Source of the DNA: Nocardioides speluncae
Lineage (GTDB): Bacteria; Actinomycetota; Actinomycetes; Propionibacteriales; Nocardioidaceae
Reading direction: 5' to 3'
Length of the DNA stretch: 64,000 bases
NCBI RefSeq assembly: GCF_003121585.1
Contig: NZ_QEOO01000001.1
Span: 124,001 to 188,000, forward strand
Shown here: positions 35,679 through 44,539 of the stretch, in pieces
Position numbering within the stretch: the stretch's first letter is position 1
Layout of the letters: each line of letters opens with the position of its first letter
Notes under the pieces: generated by a model
What the model saw: only the letters and a program-made list of their open reading frames with translations
What the model was told of the DNA's origin: nothing
The model's database searches: none
Position numbers and translations under genes: made by a program

Positions 35679-36854
35679 TTACTTCCAGGCGTCCGGGTAC
35701 TCGGGCAGCTCCTCGCACCCACACATCGCGTAGTGCAGCGGCGGCATGTCGGTGTTGACGTACTCGCCGAGGTTGTCCGAGGTGATCGTGGGCTGCGGCA
35801 GCACCCACTCCTTCGGCACCTGCTCGCCGTTGAGGATCCGCAGAGCGGCGATGACCGGGGTCCGCCACTGGTACGTCGGGTAGGTCGGCGAGATCGCGGT
35901 CAGGCCGTCCTCCTGCCACTTGGTGAGGAAGTCCTGCTGGTCCTCGCCCACGATCGGCGGCACGTCCACCCCGGCGTCCTCGAAGGCTTCGATCGCCGCG
36001 ACCGCGGTCGCGCCGGCGTCCATCCAGATGCCGTCGATCTGGCCCTCGCGCTGGATGTAGTCGTCGACGATGGTCTTGGTCTTGGCGGCGTCGCCGTCGG
36101 TGAACTCCACGCCCACGACGTCCAGGTCGCTGTCGTCGAAGATGTCCTTGGCTGCACTCCACCGGGTCTCGAGCACGTCGACGCCCGGGAGGATCCGCAG
36201 CGCCAGCACCTTGCCGCCGCCGTCCACCTCGTCGACCAGGAACTCGGCGCCGTCGGCACCGAACGCGTAGCCGCCGATCGGGTGGATGAAGGTGACCGGG
36301 CAGTCGGTGGTGACGCCGCGGTCGAACACGATCACCGGTACGCCGGTCTTGCACGCGCCGTCGACCGCGGGGGTCAGCGTCGAGGTGGTGTTCGGCGAGA
36401 CGATGATCGCGCTGCAGTTCTCCGAGGCCAGGGACTGGATGTCGGAGATCTGCTTGTCGTCCTCACCCTCGGCGTCCAGCACCTTGAAGTCGGAGATCTC
36501 GTCGTGCAGGTCCACCTCTGCCTGCATCGTCTTGAAGCCGACCTGGCGCCACGGGTTGTTGACCGCCGCGTTGGAGAAGCAGAGTTTGTAGGGGCCCTCC
36601 TTCTTGAACTTCGCGGTGTCGACCATCTCCGGGGAGAGCATCTGCTCCCACGGCTGGTCCGCCGGTCCCTCGGCGGTGGCGGTCCGGAACCCGAGCTGGC
36701 GGTCCAGCTCGGCCTTGTCATAGAAGTCCGAGTGCGAGCCGGTGTCGCCGGAATCGTCGTCCGAGCCTGTGTCGGACGGGTTGTCGCTGCTGCAGGCGGT
36801 CGCTGCCAGCACGAGCGCGGTGGCGGCCGTGACGACTTGCCAGGTGCGCTTCAT
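35679..36854 (-). CDS. Sugar ABC transporter substrate-binding lipoprotein (ribose/RbsB type)
   Basis: 391 residues. A lipoprotein signal (VVTAATALVLAATAC) is followed by an acidic Ser/Asp linker and a periplasmic-binding-protein type 1 fold (YKLCFSNAAVNNPWRQVGFKTMQAEVD, AIIVSPNTTSTLTPAVDGA, IDGIWMDAGATAVAAIEAFEDAG). GAGGAGT sits before ATG 36854. It delivers ligand to the two permeases upstream in the operon. Its final CGCEELPEYPD has two Cys that may be structural. The ligand is unknown. Confidence 0.92.
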   Translation of the reverse strand: MKRTWQVVTAATALVLAATACSSDNPSDTGSDDDSGDTGSHSDFYDKAELDRQLGFRTATAEGPADQPWEQMLSPEMVDTAKFKKEGPYKLCFSNAAVNNPWRQVGFKTMQAEVDLHDEISDFKVLDAEGEDDKQISDIQSLASENCSAIIVSPNTTSTLTPAVDGACKTGVPVIVFDRGVTTDCPVTFIHPIGGYAFGADGAEFLVDEVDGGGKVLALRILPGVDVLETRWSAAKDIFDDSDLDVVGVEFTDGDAAKTKTIVDDYIQREGQIDGIWMDAGATAVAAIEAFEDAGVDVPPIVGEDQQDFLTKWQEDGLTAISPTYPTYQWRTPVIAALRILNGEQVPKEWVLPQPTITSDNLGEYVNTDMPPLHYAMCGCEELPEYPDAWK

Positions 36855-36898
36855 CGTTACTCCTCGAGGGTTGGCCGGCGGGCGCCGGCAGGGGTGGA

Positions 36899-37918
36899 TC
36901 AACTGGTGGTGACGACGTCCGGTGCGGGTGGTCCGGGTTGCGCCGTACTCCTGGCCTTGCTGCGGAGGACGCGGTCGCGCCATCCGGTGTCGGCCGCGGC
37001 GTAGGCGACAGCGGCGACGATGATGACTCCCTGGACGGTCGATTCCAGGGCCCCCGAGATCCCGAGCAGGTTGAGCAGTGAGAACAGCGCCTTCAGCGTG
37101 AGCGCGCCGGCCATGGCGGCCACGACCGAGCCGCGACCGCCGCCGAGCGCCACCCCGCCGAGTACGACGGCGGTGATCGCCTCGAACTCCAGGCCGCCGC
37201 CGACCTGCGCGGAGACGCCGGAGAAGCCGCCGAGCAGGATCGCCGCGACCGCGGCGGAGATTCCGGAGACGACGAAGGCGAGGGTGCGGATGGTGCGCAC
37301 CCGGCCGCCGGCCAGCCGCACCGACGTGTCGTTGTCGCCGACGGCCAGCACCAGCCGGCCCATGCCGGTGCGCATGAACAGCGCGGCGGCGGTGCCGAGC
37401 GCGAGCAGGATCAGCACCGAGTACGGCAGCTGGCCGATCCAGGGCACGTCCTCGAAGCCCATCCGCCCCCACTGCCGGAAGCTCTCGGTGAGCGCCCCGC
37501 GCGGCGCGCCGTCGGTCCACAGGAAGACCGCGCCCTCCAGGATCAGCAGCATCCCGAGCGTGGTGATGAACGACGGCACCTCCAGCACCGTGCTGATCAG
37601 TCCGTTCACCAGGCCGACCAGCGCGCCGAAGCCGATCAGGAGCAGCAGAACGGGCCAGGTACGGTCCTCGTTGCCGTCCAGCAGCCGGGCCGCGATCACC
37701 ACCTCGGCGGTGACCAGCGAGCCGACCGACAGGTCGAAGCCGCCGGTGACGATCACGAAGTACTGGCCGAGCGCCAGGATCATCAGCGGCGCCGCGCGCT
37801 TGAGCAGCGCGATGTAGCCCTGCGGGTGCTCGTACGCCGGACCGGCGAAGGCCAGGGCGACCAGCAGGATCGCGAGTACGGCGAAGACCGGCAGCGTGCC
37901 GGGGGCGAGTCGCTTCAT
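36899..37918 (-). CDS. Ribose-type ABC transporter permease (RbsC family), second
   Basis: 339 residues, about ten helices. GQYFVIVTGGFDLSVGSLVTAEVV and the loop ITAVVLGGVALGGGRGSVVAA are RbsC-family hallmarks. It overlaps the other permease by 4 bp. The tail (SKARSTAQPGPPAPDVVTTS) is disordered. Two different RbsC-type subunits imply a heterodimeric channel. Confidence 0.92.
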   Translation of the reverse strand: MKRLAPGTLPVFAVLAILLVALAFAGPAYEHPQGYIALLKRAAPLMILALGQYFVIVTGGFDLSVGSLVTAEVVIAARLLDGNEDRTWPVLLLLIGFGALVGLVNGLISTVLEVPSFITTLGMLLILEGAVFLWTDGAPRGALTESFRQWGRMGFEDVPWIGQLPYSVLILLALGTAAALFMRTGMGRLVLAVGDNDTSVRLAGGRVRTIRTLAFVVSGISAAVAAILLGGFSGVSAQVGGGLEFEAITAVVLGGVALGGGRGSVVAAMAGALTLKALFSLLNLLGISGALESTVQGVIIVAAVAYAAADTGWRDRVLRSKARSTAQPGPPAPDVVTTS

Positions 37919-38913
37919 GTCCGGCCTCCCGGCTTGCGGCGGGCGTAGAGGGCGACGGCCACGATGATCACCGAGCCGCGGACCACGTCCTTGAGGAACG
38001 GGTCGACGCCCAGGTCGTCGAAGGTGGTGTCGAGGCAGGCGAGCAGCATCACGCCGCCGATGGTGCCGATCACGCCGCCCCGGCCGCCCGCGAGCAGCGC
38101 CCCGCCGAGCACCACCGCCGCGATCGACTGCAGGTCATAGCTCGCGTCGGTCCCGACGTACGGCGCGCCGGCGCCGAGCCGGCTGGCCAGGAAGATCCCG
38201 GTCGCGCCGGCGGCCAGGGCGCACAGCACGTGCGCGGTGATCACGGTCCGGGAGACGCGGACGCCCGACACCCGAGCGATCTCGGCGTCGCCGCCGACCG
38301 CGTAGATGTGGTGCCCGGTCCTGGTCCGGGCCAGCAGCCACCAGGCGAGGGCCGCGACCCCGAGCATCACCAGGAACGACACCGGCACCGGGCCGACGCG
38401 GTCGTAGCCGAGCCGCTGGAAGTCGCGGGTGGTCTCGCCGGCCGGGCCGGTGTAGCGGTGCTCGAGCACGCCCTGCAGCACCAGCGCCATGCCGAGGGTC
38501 GCGATGAACGGGTTGACCTTGAGCTTGGTGACGACCAGCCCGTTGACCGCGCCGACCAGGGCGGCCACTCCGAGTGCGGCCGCGACCGCCAGCACGATCC
38601 GGCCGTTCTGGCCGGCCATCACCTCGGCCGTGACCAGGCTGGTGAGCCCGATCAGGTGGGCCACTGAGAGGTCGAGCGACCCGGCCACGATCGCGATCGT
38701 CTGGCCGATGGCGACCAGGCCGAGCGCAGTACACAGGGTCAGGATCTTGGTGATGCCCGGCTGGTCCAGCAGCGTGCCGCCGCGCTCGGCGACTAACAGG
38801 CTGCCGACCACGAGCGTTAGCCCCAGGGCCAGGTAGACCGTTGCGGTGGAGCCCGGCATCTGCAACTTGCGCCGCGGCACCGCCGTCGCCGTACTCGCGT
38901 CGAGGGCGGTCAT
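37915..38913 (-). CDS. Ribose-type ABC transporter permease (RbsC family), first
   Basis: 332 residues, about ten helices. GQTIAIVAGSLDLSVAHLIGLTSLV and LQSIAAVVLGGALLAGGRGGVIGT match RbsC. It overlaps the ATPase gene and the second permease gene by 4 bp each, showing tight coupling. Confidence 0.92.
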   Translation of the reverse strand: MTALDASTATAVPRRKLQMPGSTATVYLALGLTLVVGSLLVAERGGTLLDQPGITKILTLCTALGLVAIGQTIAIVAGSLDLSVAHLIGLTSLVTAEVMAGQNGRIVLAVAAALGVAALVGAVNGLVVTKLKVNPFIATLGMALVLQGVLEHRYTGPAGETTRDFQRLGYDRVGPVPVSFLVMLGVAALAWWLLARTRTGHHIYAVGGDAEIARVSGVRVSRTVITAHVLCALAAGATGIFLASRLGAGAPYVGTDASYDLQSIAAVVLGGALLAGGRGGVIGTIGGVMLLACLDTTFDDLGVDPFLKDVVRGSVIIVAVALYARRKPGGRT

Positions 38914-40460
38914 GACTCGGCCTCCTCACTCTGGCCGTTCTCGCCGGGCTGGCCGTGGCCGGTGGCGAGGCGCATCACGTCCTCCTCGGACGACTGCGGC
39001 GGCAGCTCGCCGGCGATCCGGCCGCGGTGCATCACGAGCAGCCGGTCCGACATCCCGATCAGCTCGGGCAGCTCGGAGCTGATCAGGAGCACCGCCACGC
39101 CGGAGCGGGCCAGGTCGCGGATCAGCTGGTAGATGGTCGCCTTGGCTCCGATGTCGATGCCGCGGGTGGGCTCGTCGACGACCAGCACGGTCGGGCCGAC
39201 CGCGAGCCACTTGGCCAGCACCACCTTCTGCTGGTTTCCGCCGGACAGCAGCCGGACCTCACTCGCCGGCGACGCGGCGACGACCGTCATCTCCCGGAGC
39301 AGGTCCGCGACCGTGCTTCTGGTCCGCCGACCGCTGACAGAACGACGGACCAGCAGCACGTTGTCCTGCACCGTCTGGCGCAGCGCCAACCCCTCGCCCT
39401 TGCGGTCCTCGGTGACGAACGCGATTCCGGCCCGTACGGCGCGGCGCGGGCTGCGGATCCGGGCCGGCCGACCCTCGACCTGGTAGCTGCCGCGGGTGAA
39501 CGGGGCGACTCCGCAGAGTGCCCGGGCGAGCGCCGACCGGCCGGAGCCCTGGAGGCCGGCCAGGCCGACCACCTCGCCGGCGCGGATGGTGAGGTCGATG
39601 TCGTGGATCCGGGCGTTCCCGCCGCCCGCGACCGCGATCCGCTCCTTGCCGAGCTCCTCGGCCGCGGCCAGGTCGGGGAAGAGTGCGTTCAGCGGCCGAC
39701 CAACCATCAGCCGGACCACGTTGTCGGTGGTCAGCTCGCCGGTGGGCTCGGTGGCGACGTGCGCGCCGTCCTTCATCACCGTGATCCGCGAGCTCAGGTC
39801 GAACACCTCGGGCAGCCGGTGCGACACGTACAGCACCGCCAGCCCGCGGCCGGTGAGCCGGCGTACCAGGTCATAGAGCAGTGCCACCTCGGCATCGGCG
39901 AGTGCGGCGGTCGGCTCGTCCATCGCCAGCACCCGCGCGTCCAGCACCAGTGCCTTGGCGATCTCCACGATCTGCTGCTGGGCGACCGACAGCCCGGAGA
40001 CCACGGCGCTCGGGCGGATGCTGGTGACGCCGAGGTCGGCCAGCACCTCACCCGCCCGGCGCTCCATCCCGGCCTTGTCGACGCGGCCGAACCGGCCCGG
40101 CTCACGGCCGAGGAAGAGGTTCTCCGCGACGGTGCGGTGCGGGAGCAGCGTGAACTCCTGGTGCACGATCGCGACGCCGGCCTCCTGGGCCTCGCGCGGC
40201 GACCGGAACCGGCGGACGACGCCGTCGATCTCGATCGTGCCCTGGTCCGGAGCGTGGATGCCGGCCAGGCACTTCATCAGTGTGGACTTGCCAGCGCCGT
40301 TCTCACCGACCAGGGCGTGGACCTCGCCCGGTTGCAGCTCGAGGTCCACGCCATGGACGACCTCGTTGCCCTGGAACGACTTGCGGATGCCGGTCAGCCG
40401 GACCACGGGCGTCCCGGGGTCCTCACCCGACCGGCGCTTGCTCAGAGTCACCACGGTCAT
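38910..40460 (-). CDS. Ribose-type ABC transporter ATP-binding protein (RbsA family, tandem ABC)
   Basis: 516 residues with two ABC cassettes. The first has Walker A GENGAGKST, signature VSGLSVAQQQ and Walker B VLAMDEPTAAL. The second has a degenerate P-loop (GLQGSGRSAL) with an intact LLSGGNQQKV signature and LVVDEPTRGID. This asymmetry is normal for RbsA/MglA. It energises import through the two adjacent permeases. It overlaps the dehydrogenase gene by 4 bp. Confidence 0.94.
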   Translation of the reverse strand: MTVVTLSKRRSGEDPGTPVVRLTGIRKSFQGNEVVHGVDLELQPGEVHALVGENGAGKSTLMKCLAGIHAPDQGTIEIDGVVRRFRSPREAQEAGVAIVHQEFTLLPHRTVAENLFLGREPGRFGRVDKAGMERRAGEVLADLGVTSIRPSAVVSGLSVAQQQIVEIAKALVLDARVLAMDEPTAALADAEVALLYDLVRRLTGRGLAVLYVSHRLPEVFDLSSRITVMKDGAHVATEPTGELTTDNVVRLMVGRPLNALFPDLAAAEELGKERIAVAGGGNARIHDIDLTIRAGEVVGLAGLQGSGRSALARALCGVAPFTRGSYQVEGRPARIRSPRRAVRAGIAFVTEDRKGEGLALRQTVQDNVLLVRRSVSGRRTRSTVADLLREMTVVAASPASEVRLLSGGNQQKVVLAKWLAVGPTVLVVDEPTRGIDIGAKATIYQLIRDLARSGVAVLLISSELPELIGMSDRLLVMHRGRIAGELPPQSSEEDVMRLATGHGQPGENGQSEEAES

Positions 40461-41584
40461 CGCGCCACCTCGGTCCAGGCTCCGTTGTCGCTCACGGAGG
40501 CAAGCACGGTCTCGGCCAGGGTCGCTGCGCGCAGGCCGTCCTCGAAGGTGGGCAGACCCGCCGGCTGCTGGCCGCGGCTGGCCGCGTAGCTGTCGGCGAC
40601 GAAGGCGTTGAAGCAGTCCTGGTAGCCCTGGGCGTGCCCGGCCGGGAGGTGGGAGAGGCGGGCGGCGTCCGGGCTCAGCGTCGCCGGGTCACGCTGCAGC
40701 AGCCGGGAGCCGTCGCGGCCGCCGACCCAGAGCAGCTCGGGGTTCTCCTGGTCGAACGCGAAGCTGGCCTCGGTGCCGGAGATCTCAAGCGTCAGCCGGT
40801 TCTTCCGGCCGGCCGCCACCTGGCTGATCACGAGGACGCCGAGCCGCCCACTCGCGGTCTCGAAGCTGACCGTCGCGACGTCGTCGTCGGTGGTCGCGTC
40901 CGGGCGGTGTACGACGGCGGCCGTGCGCGCCGACAGCCGCGCGATCCGGTCGTCGGCGACGTACTCCAGCAGGTCGCACCAGTGCGAGCCGATGTCGCCG
41001 AACGCGCGCAAGGCGCCGCCGCTGTCGGCCTGCAGCCGCCACGAGTCGTCCTCGGGCCGCGAGAGCCAGTCCTGCAGGTAGCTGCCGTGCAGCGAGGCGA
41101 TGTTGCCGGCCGCGCCGGCCCGGACCCGGGCGCGCAGCTCGCGGACCATCGGGTGGAAGCGGTAGACGAACGGGACCGCTCCGACAACGCCGGCCTCGGC
41201 GGCGACGGCCACCATCGTGGCGGCGTCCTGGGCGGTGGTGGCCAGCGGCTTCTCGCAGATCACGTGGACGCCGGCGGCAGCGGCGGCGACCACGGCCTCG
41301 AGGTGCAGCGAGTTCGGCGTACACACGTGGAGTACGTCGAGCTCCGCGGCGGCGAGCATCGCGTCCAGGTCGGCGTACCCCCGCTCGGCGCCGATGGTCT
41401 CGGCAGCGCCGGCGGCGCGCTCGGGCGAGGACGCGACGACACCGACCAGGCGAGCCTGGGCGGTGCGTGCGGACCGAGCGTGCACGCCGGCGATGAAGCC
41501 CGCGCCAACGACCCCAACGCGGAGCATCCCGGCACGTTCGTCGGGTTGTTCCGCCACCGTGGTGGTGATCGCTGTCACAGACAT
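40457..41584 (-). CDS. Gfo/Idh/MocA-family NAD(P)-dependent sugar oxidoreductase
   Basis: About 375 residues. The Rossmann motif VGVVGAGFIAGVHARSA, the DVLHVCTPNSLHLE strand and the catalytic HVICEKPLATT define the family. The C-terminal substrate domain has VYRFHPMVRELRARV and GDIGSHWCDLLEY. ATG 41584 was chosen; a TTG at 41593 is in frame. It is the first gene of the import operon, divergent from a ROK regulator, and probably oxidises the imported sugar or glycoside, often at C3 in related pathways. Confidence 0.92.
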   Translation of the reverse strand: MSVTAITTTVAEQPDERAGMLRVGVVGAGFIAGVHARSARTAQARLVGVVASSPERAAGAAETIGAERGYADLDAMLAAAELDVLHVCTPNSLHLEAVVAAAAAGVHVICEKPLATTAQDAATMVAVAAEAGVVGAVPFVYRFHPMVRELRARVRAGAAGNIASLHGSYLQDWLSRPEDDSWRLQADSGGALRAFGDIGSHWCDLLEYVADDRIARLSARTAAVVHRPDATTDDDVATVSFETASGRLGVLVISQVAAGRKNRLTLEISGTEASFAFDQENPELLWVGGRDGSRLLQRDPATLSPDAARLSHLPAGHAQGYQDCFNAFVADSYAASRGQQPAGLPTFEDGLRAATLAETVLASVSDNGAWTEVAR

Positions 41585-41662
41585 ATGCGTCAACGTAGTG
41601 AGACTTATGCATGATCGTCAAGCAAAAGATGTGGACAGTTTGGTTGTGTTTTACTGGATGAC
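41585..41662. promoter_or_regulatory. Divergent promoter/operator region between the dehydrogenase operon and the ROK gene
   Basis: These 78 bp are clearly AT-richer than their surroundings (for example GACTTATGCATGATCGTCAA and TTTGGTTGTGTTTTACTGG). They must hold both promoters. A ROK operator is likely here, but no single palindrome stands out beyond ATGCAT with flanks. Confidence 0.55.
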
Positions 41663-42838
41663 ATGTCAGAAGTAGCGGCACCGGCGCGTGGAGCCGGCGA
41701 TCTCCTCCAGCTGCTGCGCGACGGCACTCCGCGGACCCGCAACGAGCTGATCGAGCTGACCGGGCTGGCTCGCTCGACGGTCGGGCTGCGGGTCGACGCC
41801 CTGCTCGGGTCGGGCCTGCTCGCGCCGTCCGGCACCAGCCGCTCCACCGGCGGCCGGCCGCCCGCCCAGTTTGCCTTCAATCCGGCCGCGCGTCTCGTGC
41901 TGGCGGCGGATTTCGGCGCCACGCACCTGCTGACCGCCGTGACCGACCTCAACGGTCAGGTGCTCGCCGAGGACCGGCAGACCCTCGACATCGCCGACGG
42001 TCCCGAGGCCTGCCTCGACAAGCTGGTCAAGACCGCCACCAAGCTGCTCGACGGCCGGCAGGCCGGCGGCCTGGCCGGCGTGGGTATCGGCGTACCCGGC
42101 CCCGTCGAGCACAGCTCCGGCCGGCCGGTGAAGCCGCCGATCATGCCCGGCTGGGACGGCTTCGACATCCCCGGCTGGATCCGTGAGCACCTCGACGCGC
42201 CGGTGCTGGTCGACAACGACGTGAACCTGATGGCGCTCGGCGAGCACTCCCAGGTGCACGCCGACGTCCAGCACATGGTGTTCGTGAAGGTCGCGACCGG
42301 CATCGGCGCCGGCATCATCAGCGGCGGCCGGCTGCACCGTGGGGCCGAGGGCTCCGCCGGCGACCTCGGCCACGTCCAGTCGCCGCACGGCTCGGACGTG
42401 CTGTGCCACTGCGGCAACCGGGGCTGCCTGGAGGCGATCGCCTCCGGCCGGGCGATCGCCGGGCAGCTCCGCGAGGAGGGCGGCGCCGACGTCCACAACT
42501 CCCGCGACGTACTCGCTCTGCTGAACCAGGGTGACCAGGCGGCCACGGCTTCGGTTCGCCGGGCTGGCCGCGATATCGGCGAGGTGCTGGCCACCTGCGT
42601 CAGCCTGCTCAACCCGTCGGTGATCGTGATCGGCGGCTCGCTCGCGCACGGGGCCCCCAGCCTGCTAGCCGGCGTGCGCGAGGTGATCTACGCGCGCTCG
42701 CTGCCGCTGGCCACCGGCCACCTGCTGGTCGTGCCGTCGCAGACCGGCGAGCACGCCGGCGTCAACGGCGCTGCCGCGATGGTGATCCAGCAGTTCCTCG
42801 CGCCCGACAGCGTCGACGCCATGCTGGCCGCTGATTGA
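41663..42838 (+). CDS. ROK-family transcriptional regulator
   Basis: 391 residues. The N-terminal winged helix (GTPRTRNELIELTGLARSTVGLRVDALLGSGLL) precedes a ROK sugar-kinase-like domain: VLAADFGATHLLTAVTDL (phosphate loop), GVGIGVPGPVE, VLVDNDVNLMALGE, and the zinc cluster CHCGNRGCLEAI. ROK repressors sense the sugar or its phosphate. Divergence from the eight-gene import operon makes it the likely regulator of that operon. Confidence 0.92.
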   Translation: MSEVAAPARGAGDLLQLLRDGTPRTRNELIELTGLARSTVGLRVDALLGSGLLAPSGTSRSTGGRPPAQFAFNPAARLVLAADFGATHLLTAVTDLNGQVLAEDRQTLDIADGPEACLDKLVKTATKLLDGRQAGGLAGVGIGVPGPVEHSSGRPVKPPIMPGWDGFDIPGWIREHLDAPVLVDNDVNLMALGEHSQVHADVQHMVFVKVATGIGAGIISGGRLHRGAEGSAGDLGHVQSPHGSDVLCHCGNRGCLEAIASGRAIAGQLREEGGADVHNSRDVLALLNQGDQAATASVRRAGRDIGEVLATCVSLLNPSVIVIGGSLAHGAPSLLAGVREVIYARSLPLATGHLLVVPSQTGEHAGVNGAAAMVIQQFLAPDSVDAMLAAD

Positions 42839-42899
42839 TCTCGCCGGCTGCTTGGGGCTGGGGCTTTCGGGGCCGAAAATTACGCGGTCGCCGTCAGCG

Positions 42900-44385
42900 T
42901 TTGGTTGCGGTACTTGGTTGCGGTCGGCGGCCGGCTCACGGTCGCTTGTGGTCGACGGTCCGTGGTTGCGGTCAAGAATTGATTCGCTGAATTTCTGAAT
43001 CGGCCTGTGGATAACCTCGAATGGGTGTTCGAGCGGCTCTACCATTGTGTTAGTCGAATTCGTCGATACGCCACGAGGAGGTGCCGGAAGAATGCTTGTC
43101 AATTCACCGCATCCGGTGCTTGCCTGTGCTGCTGCTATTGAGGCCGCGCTCAAAGATGTCGAGGGCGTGGAGCCCGTTTTCATGCGGACCTCGGACAAGG
43201 CCGACGCCCTGCTCGCACTGTCCCGGCTCGAGGTCCAGCTGACCGCGTTGCGGCTGCGGATCATGGCCTCGGCGGACGACGTGGCGGTCGAAACTGGTGC
43301 CCGGGACGTGGCTGCCTGGCTGGCCCACCAGACCCAGGCGAGCCCGAGGTCGTGTCGGGCCGAGCAGCACCTGGCCGCCGCTCTCGACGCGCGGTGGACC
43401 CGGCTCGCCACCGCACTCACCGAAGGTGTGGTGAACGTGGAGCAGGCCCAGGTGATCGCACGCGCGCTCGACGAACTCCCGGACGACCTTGAGCCGGAGC
43501 TGCTGGTGCAGGCCGAGGAACATCTGGTCGAAGCCGCCGGCGAGTACCGCCCTGACCAGCTGCGGGTGCTGGGCCGCCGGATCCTGGACGTCATCGCCCC
43601 CGAGGTCGGCGAAGCCGAAGAGGCCAGGCAGTTGCAGCGCGAGGAAGAGCGCGCCTGGGAGGCGACCAGCCTTACGCTGACCAGTCGTGGTGACGGCATC
43701 ACCCGGCTGAGCGGGCTGCTGCCTGATGCCGCGGCGGTCAGGCTGGCCACCTACCTCGACGCCTTCACCTCACCTAGGCAGACAGCTGCTGCCGCACCTC
43801 AGCATCGCGCACGCGGCCAGGCGTTCATCGCACTGCTGGAGCACCTCGACCCGGCCAGGCTCCCCGACCACGGGGGCGATGCCACCACCGTGATGGTCAC
43901 CATCAACCACGACGCACTCACCAAGGACCTCGCGGCCGCCGGCCTGGTCGGAACCGACGACAAGATCACCGCCGCCGAAGCTCGTCGGCTGGCGTGCACC
44001 GCCCAGATTGTGCCGGTGGTGCTGGGTGGGAAGTCCGAGATCCTCGACCTGGGCCGCACCCGCCGCCTGTTCGCCCGCGCCCAGCACAAGGCATTGCGAC
44101 TCCGCGACCAACGGTGCCGCGGCGAGAACTGCACGGTCCCGGCACCGTGGTGCGAGGCCCATCATTTACGGCCGTGGTCAAAACGCGGAAAGACCAACCT
44201 CGCCGACGGAATCCTGCTCTGCAGCCACCATCATCACCGTGCCCACGACCCGAGATATTCAGTGGAGCGAATGCCCAACGGCGATATCCGATTCCATCGC
44301 AGAAACTAATGGACCGCAACCACAGAACGTTGACCACAACGGCGCGCAAGAATAGGCGCCGACACTGAGTTGTACCGCAACCAAA
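42900..44385. mobile_element. HNH/DUF222 gene unit bounded by imperfect inverted repeats
   Basis: The 14-mer TTTGGTTGCGGTAC at 42900-42913 is inverted exactly at 44372-44385. The core GGTTGCGGT occurs three times on the left (42903, 42916, 42964) and twice inverted on the right (44313, 44374). A longer imperfect match links about 42943-43002 to the reverse complement of about 44289-44345. The unit encloses one DUF222/HNH gene. Similar genes (13E12 type) occur in many copies in actinobacteria, so mobility or gene conversion is plausible. Confidence 0.55.
43092..44309 (+). CDS. DUF222 domain HNH endonuclease (13E12 repeat family)
   Basis: 405 residues. The N-terminal DUF222 region is helical (ALLALSRLEVQLTALRLRIMASADDVA, ARDVAAWLAHQTQASPRSCRAE). 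The C-terminal HNH nuclease has CRGENCTVPAPWCEAHHLRPWSKRGKTN and LLCSHHHHRAHD; the paired Cys and the HH are the zinc and catalytic motif. ATG 43092 follows GGAGG. Function in cells is unknown for this abundant actinobacterial family. The gene is enclosed by inverted repeats. Confidence 0.9.
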   Translation: MLVNSPHPVLACAAAIEAALKDVEGVEPVFMRTSDKADALLALSRLEVQLTALRLRIMASADDVAVETGARDVAAWLAHQTQASPRSCRAEQHLAAALDARWTRLATALTEGVVNVEQAQVIARALDELPDDLEPELLVQAEEHLVEAAGEYRPDQLRVLGRRILDVIAPEVGEAEEARQLQREEERAWEATSLTLTSRGDGITRLSGLLPDAAAVRLATYLDAFTSPRQTAAAAPQHRARGQAFIALLEHLDPARLPDHGGDATTVMVTINHDALTKDLAAAGLVGTDDKITAAEARRLACTAQIVPVVLGGKSEILDLGRTRRLFARAQHKALRLRDQRCRGENCTVPAPWCEAHHLRPWSKRGKTNLADGILLCSHHHHRAHDPRYSVERMPNGDIRFHRRN

Positions 44386-44539
44386 AGACGACGGTAACCA
44401 CGTAACTCGGTAGTCACCCAAACCCAAGCGAGCCCTCGAGACTCGCCAGGCGGGCGCGCCGTGACCTCCGGTGCAACCGCGACGGAGTGGGGCGCGTCGG
44501 ATACTGGACGTCGTACCAACTCGGACCCGGAGGACCTGG

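Noticed and set aside
38910..40460. Degenerate second P-loop (GLQGSGRS) as a sign of gene decay
   Set aside because: An atypical second P-loop is usual in RbsA/MglA-type tandem ATPases.
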